A stretch of DNA of 64,000 nucleotides, taken from assembly GCA_004843345.1 (NCBI GenBank), contig CP039460.1:310001-374000 (forward strand), given 5' to 3'. Below the pieces are notes generated by a model. The model was not told the origin of the DNA. It did not search any database and worked only from the letters and a program-made list of their open reading frames with translations. The stretch is from Acetobacteraceae bacterium. GTDB lineage: Bacteria > Pseudomonadota > Alphaproteobacteria > Acetobacterales > Acetobacteraceae. A program made the translations under genes and the position numbers. Positions 58,272-64,000 of the stretch are shown here, piece after piece; the first letter of the stretch is position 1, and every line of letters starts with the position of its first letter.

Positions 58272-60275
58272 ATGATTTCAATGGAAAAAATTCGTCCTCG
58301 CCTCAAACAAATTATGCCCATTCTGATGAAGTTGATTGTTCCTGTTCTCATTTTACTGATTTTTTTATATCCAGAATATTATATCCGCAAATACACAACT
58401 GTCTTTATGGACAACCATGAGCATTTCTTCCGCAATGCCCTATTAAGTACTTTATGCCTTCCCGTTATCTTTATAAGTTTAAATCGTTGGATTGGCGCCA
58501 TCGCCATTACATTTTACACTGGATTTCTTTTATTCTTTATCAAAGTAATCAAACAAATCGATGGCATCGTCGCCGATAATGTCGAAGCGATTATGGGAAC
58601 AAGCTGCTCAGAAGTAAGCTCAACGCTAGCCGATCATATTCCTGCCTGCATTTTACTCATTTGCATCTTGATTGCTTGTTTTTGCCTCGCCTTAAAACTC
58701 TGTCATTTTCGGCCTATCATTTTAAGTATTAGTCTTTCCTGCGTTCTTATCCCTTGGCTTTACCACTGGCACTATACAGCCATTGCTTGGACATCATCTA
58801 ACCCTAATAATGATTCCACTTTTAATAACCCTGAAGGCCGAACCCACATGTTTTTTGAAACCTATCCTGGGGTTCCTGGCATACTTATTTATGGCGGATA
58901 TAAACTCTTATTTTACAAAGATGTCCCAAGTACCCCCCATACAAAACAAGACGAAATGATCCTTTCTATGGGGAATGATAAGGCAAAAAATATTATCATT
59001 GTTATCGGAGAATCTGCTACCGCCTCAAGGCATAGCTACCTAAATCCTGCCTTGCGAACACCCGTCTCTGAACAAAATTCGGCTTCAGCCAAAAAAGCAT
59101 CTACCATTGAGGATGTAGATTCCGTTACGCCACTAACCAATCCAGCTCTGTTCCGTATTTTATCTTTTCGTCCCTATAACCGTGACGCCCTCGTCGAATT
59201 AGCATCTGAAGAAGGCTACAAAACTTATTGGGATGGCAAACGCGACAAAAAGGAAAATATAGGTTCTTATTTCAGCCTATATAACTCTCTTAACCTCACC
59301 TTACAAACAACACCCTTTGCCTCAAACCTTATTTCAAAAAAAAGAGCATGCGCTATTGAAAAGGCACATTCCATTGCACCTCTAACCAATTTAGCTGTTC
59401 CACGTATCCTCTCTTTCCAATCCGTTGATCATCCAGAAAAACTCTATGACCGTAAAAACCTCATCGAACTCGCTTCTCAAGCAGGCTATAAAACCTACTG
59501 GATTGGTAACCAATCAGGTGCTGGCCCTTATGCAAGTCGCTATGGCTACATTTCTCGTTTTGCAGACGTCACACTACGCCCTGATTTTTTAAAATTGCCA
59601 TCAAAAAGCTTAAAGAATACAAAATCGGAGCCAGAAATTATAAAATTCCATGACGCTACTGGCATTAAACGCATCGATGATTTTGAACTTTTAAAACCTC
59701 TTAAAGCTATTCTTGAAAAAGACTCTTCTGAACATAAATTCATTATTCTTCATATTTGGGGAAGCCATACTGGATATTACGATAAATCAGATGCAATCGA
59801 CCGATCTGCCCTTCCTGATAGTGATGCCTATGACCGTTCCATTCACCACACAGATCGCCTTATCCGACAGGTGACTGAACTCGCAAATAAAAATTTAAAT
59901 CAGAAATATCTCCTGTTTTATACTTCAGATCATGGCGAAGATGTCCCAAGACAGGCACATGGCGTTTGGGACGGTGACATCACGCAATATGAAATTCCAA
60001 TGCTGCTCACATGGGGAGAAGCAGAAACAGAGAATGGCCTAAAATATTGTAAGCGCATTAATAAAATGCGTGCGCCTACTGGTTATTTTTCACAAACAAT
60101 GGATAAAATCTTTTTGTCAGAAATGATGGGATACAAAATAAATCCTGAAACCGTCAACTTGCTGGCATCTCATGATCGTATCCTTCATGTTAACGGCGAA
60201 ATTTATATCCACCCAAATATCAAAACTTACTGGTCCTCTGGGGAGATTGTAGCAAAAGACATCTCAATTCCTTAA
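58272..60275 (+). CDS. phosphoethanolamine transferase-like membrane sulfatase (long copy)
   Basis: 667 residues. Five membrane helices (about 15-165) then a periplasmic alkaline-phosphatase-like domain: metal-binding GES (Glu247), HIWGSHTGY, and SDHGED near 575. This is the EptA-type layout that modifies lipid A or other envelope glycans. Compared with the next gene it has about 95 extra residues because the segment with the presumed Thr nucleophile is present twice (PLTN at 287-290 and LTN at 371-373). Confidence 0.8.
   Translation: MISMEKIRPRLKQIMPILMKLIVPVLILLIFLYPEYYIRKYTTVFMDNHEHFFRNALLSTLCLPVIFISLNRWIGAIAITFYTGFLLFFIKVIKQIDGIVADNVEAIMGTSCSEVSSTLADHIPACILLICILIACFCLALKLCHFRPIILSISLSCVLIPWLYHWHYTAIAWTSSNPNNDSTFNNPEGRTHMFFETYPGVPGILIYGGYKLLFYKDVPSTPHTKQDEMILSMGNDKAKNIIIVIGESATASRHSYLNPALRTPVSEQNSASAKKASTIEDVDSVTPLTNPALFRILSFRPYNRDALVELASEEGYKTYWDGKRDKKENIGSYFSLYNSLNLTLQTTPFASNLISKKRACAIEKAHSIAPLTNLAVPRILSFQSVDHPEKLYDRKNLIELASQAGYKTYWIGNQSGAGPYASRYGYISRFADVTLRPDFLKLPSKSLKNTKSEPEIIKFHDATGIKRIDDFELLKPLKAILEKDSSEHKFIILHIWGSHTGYYDKSDAIDRSALPDSDAYDRSIHHTDRLIRQVTELANKNLNQKYLLFYTSDHGEDVPRQAHGVWDGDITQYEIPMLLTWGEAETENGLKYCKRINKMRAPTGYFSQTMDKIFLSEMMGYKINPETVNLLASHDRILHVNGEIYIHPNIKTYWSSGEIVAKDISIP
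58636..59023 (+). repeat. gene-conversion tract, block 1 copy 1
   Basis: 388 bases differing at only 2 positions from 60666-61053, with clearly diverged sequence on both sides. Confidence 0.9.
59985..60154 (+). repeat. gene-conversion tract, block 2 copy 1
   Basis: 170 bases identical to 61757-61926. Confidence 0.9.
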
Positions 60276-60328
60276 ACACTCATCGAAGTCTCTGATAACC
60301 CCTAAATTATAAAGTATCCCCTAATAAA

Positions 60329-62047
60329 ATGAACATAACAATACGTAATTTTATTTTTAAATTTGTTGTTCCTGTTCTCATTTTACTGATTTTTTTATAT
60401 CCAGAATACTACCTCCGCAAACATACAAACGTGTTTATGGTAGATTCAGGTCATTTTTCCCGGAATGCATTACTCAGCACCTTTTTTCTGCCACTTATCT
60501 TTCTCAGCCTTAACCGCTGGATTGGGGCAATTACTATCACCTGCTACACAGGATTTCTTTTATTTTTTGTCAAAGTTGCTAAACAAATTGGTCACATTGC
60601 CGCAGACAATGTTGAAGCAATTATGGGAACAAATTCAGCCGAGGCCATTTCCATAGTAGCAGAGAATATTCCTGCCTGCATTTTACTCATTTGCATCTTG
60701 ATTGCTTGTTTTTGCCTCGCCTTAAAACTCTGTCATTTTCGGCCTATCATTTTAAGTATTAGTCTTTCCTGCGTTCTTATCCCTTGGCTTTACCACTGGC
60801 ACTATACAGCCATTGCTTGGACATCATCTAACCCTAATAATGATTCCACTTTTAATAACCCTGAAGGCCGAACCCACATGTTTTTTGAAACCTATCCTGG
60901 GGTTCCTGGCATACTTATTTATGGCGGATATGAACTCTTATTTTACAAAGATGCCCCAAGTACCCCCCATACAAAACAAGACGAAATGATCCTTTCTATG
61001 GGGAATGATAAGGCAAAAAATATTATCATTGTTATCGGAGAATCTGCTACCGCTTATAGACATGGGTATCTAAATCATCACCTTCAAACGACGCCATTTG
61101 CTTCTCAACTAATCGCAGAAAAAAAAGCCTGTACTATTGAAAAAGCACATTCTGTTGCGCCGCTAACCAATCTAGTGCTTCCCCGAATTTTATCTTTTCA
61201 ATCTGTGGATCATCCAGAAAAACTCTACGACCGTAAGAACTTAATCGAACTTGCTTCTCAAGCAGGTTACAAAACCTACTGGATTGGCAATCAAACAGGA
61301 AAAGGCCCATTTTCAAATCGTTATGGCTATCTTTCCCGCTATACAGATCTTACGCTTCGTCCCGACTACTTAAAAATCTCCTCAAAGGAAAACTTTTCAA
61401 CAAAAGAAATTAAAGCTTTTCATGCAAAAATACCTGTTGGAGGCTCTGACGATTTTGATTTACTAAAACCTTTGAAAATTATCCTTGAACAAGACTCTTC
61501 TGAACAAAAATTTATTATTCTCCATTTATGGGGAAGCCATACAGGCTATTCTGATAAATCGGATAAAATTGACCGCCAGGCCTTACCAAACAGTGATGCC
61601 TATGACCGATCTATCCACCATACAGATCGCCTATTAGAACAAATAATTAAACTGGCAAATAACAATTTAAATCAGAAATATCTCCTGTTTTATACTTCAG
61701 ATCATGGCGAAGATGTCCCAAGACAAGGACATGGAATTTGGGATGGCGATTGGAAACAATATGAAATTCCAATGCTGCTCACATGGGGAGAAGCAGAAAC
61801 AGAGAATGGCCTAAAATATTGTAAGCGCATTAATAAAATGCGTGCGCCTACTGGTTATTTTTCACAAACAATGGATAAAATCTTTTTGTCAGAAATGATG
61901 GGATACAAAATAAATCCTGAAACCGTTAGATTGATTACCTCAAATGACCGTATTCTGCACGTTGATGGTGAAATTTATCTTTACCCAAATGTCCGAACTT
62001 ACTGGGGGGCGGGAGAGATTGTCCCTAAAAATACCTCACTGCCCTAA
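60329..62047 (+). CDS. phosphoethanolamine transferase-like membrane sulfatase (short copy)
   Basis: 572 residues, tandem paralogue of the long copy: same helices, GES (Glu238), single APLTN (Thr280 the presumed nucleophile), HLWGSHTGY and SDHGEDVP. Normal length for this family. 53 bases after the first gene, no clear SD. The 204 bases after it hold nothing I can support. Confidence 0.8.
   Translation: MNITIRNFIFKFVVPVLILLIFLYPEYYLRKHTNVFMVDSGHFSRNALLSTFFLPLIFLSLNRWIGAITITCYTGFLLFFVKVAKQIGHIAADNVEAIMGTNSAEAISIVAENIPACILLICILIACFCLALKLCHFRPIILSISLSCVLIPWLYHWHYTAIAWTSSNPNNDSTFNNPEGRTHMFFETYPGVPGILIYGGYELLFYKDAPSTPHTKQDEMILSMGNDKAKNIIIVIGESATAYRHGYLNHHLQTTPFASQLIAEKKACTIEKAHSVAPLTNLVLPRILSFQSVDHPEKLYDRKNLIELASQAGYKTYWIGNQTGKGPFSNRYGYLSRYTDLTLRPDYLKISSKENFSTKEIKAFHAKIPVGGSDDFDLLKPLKIILEQDSSEQKFIILHLWGSHTGYSDKSDKIDRQALPNSDAYDRSIHHTDRLLEQIIKLANNNLNQKYLLFYTSDHGEDVPRQGHGIWDGDWKQYEIPMLLTWGEAETENGLKYCKRINKMRAPTGYFSQTMDKIFLSEMMGYKINPETVRLITSNDRILHVDGEIYLYPNVRTYWGAGEIVPKNTSLP
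60666..61053 (+). repeat. gene-conversion tract, block 1 copy 2
   Basis: Matches 58636-59023 at 386 of 388 positions. Confidence 0.9.
61757..61926 (+). repeat. gene-conversion tract, block 2 copy 2
   Basis: Identical to 59985-60154. Confidence 0.9.
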
Positions 62048-62251
62048 ATTCCCTTTGTAATTAGGCATCAGCGATATCATTATGTAAAGCACAAGAGATT
62101 TTCTTTTTGAACTTTAAAAGAAAATAGAGTATCGAATAACTCTAAATATAGTAGCAATTCAAAAGATACACACGTCTAAAAACAAGTACGTCCTGATAAG
62201 ATTGGTTTTTCATAAAACCATCGTAATTTGCAACGAAAGAAACTTACAAAC

Positions 62252-64000
62252 ATGCTTACAAAGACTGTAGAAAATCTCCAACCTCCTAATTTCAAAAAAC
62301 TTTCTCCCTTCACTCAACAGTTTCTTGTACGCTTTCTCGTTTTTTCTTTGATATTCGGGCTTTTCCTTTATCCCGTTATTCATGCTAATTTTCACTATAA
62401 TGATGACTGGTACCATATTGGCACAGACATAGATGCCATGCGGGATGGCAGGCCTCTTCAACAGCTTGCCCTCAATCTTTTCTCCGCTTTTTCACTTAGA
62501 GATGTTGCGCCTATTTTTCAAATCGCAGCGGCTCTCTTTGCCGCAGCTGGGGCTGCACTTGCAAGCATGGCGCTTGATTACTCCATCCTCACGGGCGCGC
62601 TGGCGCTTTCTTTTTTGTTTTGCAATGAACTCTTTTTAGAAAATCTTTCCTACCGCTTTGAAGCCATTGGTATGGGACTAGCAATGGGTCTAACCCTTGC
62701 CGCATTCTACGTTCCGATTGCCCTTCAAAAAAAATCTCCGTTCATTCAACGGGGTGGCGAGATTCTTGTTCTGATCCTCGCATTTACAAGCTATCCACCT
62801 GTGGTGAATATTTACGGTGGACTGGCATGCCTCATGGCCATCATGGCTGTTATTAACAGAGCCGAGATAAAAGACATTTGGAAGCCTTTTATCGCACGAA
62901 TGATCTCCTTTGCGCTCTCTGTTCTTATTTACCGCATCATTGTGCTCATTGTTCCACCTTTCCACGATGTTTATGCAGCAACACATGTTGGTCTTGCCTC
63001 TTCTCCACATGAAGTTGTTTTTAACTATCAAGCCTTTTTCTATTATTTCCGTTTACTGGTCATGCCGTCGGAAGATCAGAATTTCTACGGCTATAACCTC
63101 TTTCTTTTTATTCTTCTTGTTGCGGCCTCTATTGTCCTTACCTATCATCTTTATCTAATCCTGAAAGACAAACACGCCGCTGTAAAAATCCTTTCCGTTT
63201 TCATCTTTATTAGTGGAATTTTCGTATTTTTTGCAGGGCCAATGTTTTTATTGGCTGCGCCAGTTTTCACACCACGCACAATGTGCGGTATTCCAGTTAT
63301 CTTAACAGCCGCTGTTACCATTCTGCTTAACTTCCGCTTAAAGGGTATCTACAAAGCCTCTATTGCTTACTGCTCTTACCTCTTATTCGGTTCTTTTATT
63401 GCCTCATGTGCTTATGGTAACGCCAGCAATGCCCTCGAAACCTATCGCTTATCACTTGATACTATGATGAGAGATGATCTAACCAGCTTTTACTATTCTC
63501 CTCTCGAAGAGAAATTAGAAAAAGAAGGTTTTTACCTCAAATTTATTATGGTTGGGAACAGAGGCCGCTTTCGTCCAGATATTGTCAGATTTACCCAAGA
63601 GAGATTTCCCGTTTTTAAAGAAATCTTTATTCAAAAAACGACATGGTTCAGTGTCTTCCCTGCAATGGGTTTTGACATCATGCGCATGAACTACATCGGT
63701 GGTGGAGGCTTAAATTATGGATCTCCTGCCTTTCCTTGGCCTTTCTGGGATTTGAATCCAGACACATTCCTTGTTCAAAGAATTGTTGAAGAAAAAATTC
63801 AGAACTGTGATGTCACAGATATTAAAAAACATGCGCCATTCTACACTTATCGAATTGGCTCTAACATTATCTTTGACTATGACCAGCGTTGCTCTGAATC
63901 TTCAAAAAAAGTTCAAATAAAAGAAGCTAAACTTCAGCAAAATCCTGAAGAGGATAGAGCGCACAGAGAATTTTTAAGAAATATTCTTGCTGGTGCAAAA
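62252..64000 (+). CDS. GtrII-like glucosyltransferase (3' end outside window)
   Basis: At least 583 residues, open to the window edge. After a short cytoplasmic start come many membrane helices. The first periplasmic loop has YNDDWYHIGTD followed by DGRPL, the GtrII-type acidic motif for sugar transfer from a lipid carrier. The C-terminal part (about 400 on) is periplasmic and soluble. Together with the transferase pair it points to a surface-glycan modification cluster. Confidence 0.75.
   Translation, partial: MLTKTVENLQPPNFKKLSPFTQQFLVRFLVFSLIFGLFLYPVIHANFHYNDDWYHIGTDIDAMRDGRPLQQLALNLFSAFSLRDVAPIFQIAAALFAAAGAALASMALDYSILTGALALSFLFCNELFLENLSYRFEAIGMGLAMGLTLAAFYVPIALQKKSPFIQRGGEILVLILAFTSYPPVVNIYGGLACLMAIMAVINRAEIKDIWKPFIARMISFALSVLIYRIIVLIVPPFHDVYAATHVGLASSPHEVVFNYQAFFYYFRLLVMPSEDQNFYGYNLFLFILLVAASIVLTYHLYLILKDKHAAVKILSVFIFISGIFVFFAGPMFLLAAPVFTPRTMCGIPVILTAAVTILLNFRLKGIYKASIAYCSYLLFGSFIASCAYGNASNALETYRLSLDTMMRDDLTSFYYSPLEEKLEKEGFYLKFIMVGNRGRFRPDIVRFTQERFPVFKEIFIQKTTWFSVFPAMGFDIMRMNYIGGGGLNYGSPAFPWPFWDLNPDTFLVQRIVEEKIQNCDVTDIKKHAPFYTYRIGSNIIFDYDQRCSESSKKVQIKEAKLQQNPEEDRAHREFLRNILAGAK

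Noticed and set aside
62210-63031. Minus-strand ORFs at 62210-62461 and 62690-63031
   Set aside because: They are antisense to the long open glucosyltransferase frame that continues to the window end.

Overview
The window looks like the chromosome of a low-GC alphaproteobacterium, most likely an acetic acid bacterium (Acetobacteraceae) of the insect-associated, AT-rich kind. This rests on the alphaproteobacterial-type ParE and GyrA, the gyrA-coaD-cyclophilin gene order, frequent TTG starts, and many small lipoproteins and membrane proteins. The species is an inference; no rRNA is present.

Left host flank (1-9290): the 3' end of an OmpA-family gene, several small lipoproteins, parE, a small operon with two tiny membrane proteins (4858-5582), a NYN-domain nuclease-like gene, and one decayed gene (7885-8333).

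Prophage (9291-51019, about 41.7 kb): the ends are an 18-bp direct repeat, and the right copy is the 3' end of an intact tRNA-Lys(TTT) gene. The phage is a chimera. Its head module is lambda-type: small and large terminase, gpW-like, portal, S49 protease, scaffold-like protein, decoration protein, lambda-E capsid and FII-like joiner. Its contractile tail is Mu-type: gp37/38-like proteins, sheath, tube, tail chaperone with a -1 frameshift, tape measure, gp43-gp48-like baseplate, fibre. From right to left it reads: integrase, excisionase-like and Lar-like operon (+); accessory genes, including two related membrane proteins paired with tiny proline-rich ORFs; CI/Cro switch; early genes; primase and helicase; an iteron-rich putative origin; a possible late regulator; head; tail; lysis; and accessory genes including DUF3800. 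A self-contained + strand moron (HTH protein plus two secreted proteins) is inserted between the tail genes.

Late-gene control looks organised. Two nearly identical 43-bp promoters (34255-34297 and 18903-18945), each with a perfect TTGACA, are each followed within about 30-40 bases by an intrinsic terminator. Many late genes carry a hairpin plus T-tract running straight into the ribosome binding site. This resembles a lambda pR'/tR' antitermination design spread over the whole late region. A structured, possibly switching RNA leader precedes the DUF3800 gene.

Right host flank (51004-64000): tRNA-Lys, cyclophilin, coaD, gyrA, a 28-aa membrane protein, a membrane protein, rmuC, a secreted protein related to the phage moron protein, two tandem phosphoethanolamine-transferase-like genes with signs of gene conversion, and a GtrII-like glucosyltransferase cut by the window end.
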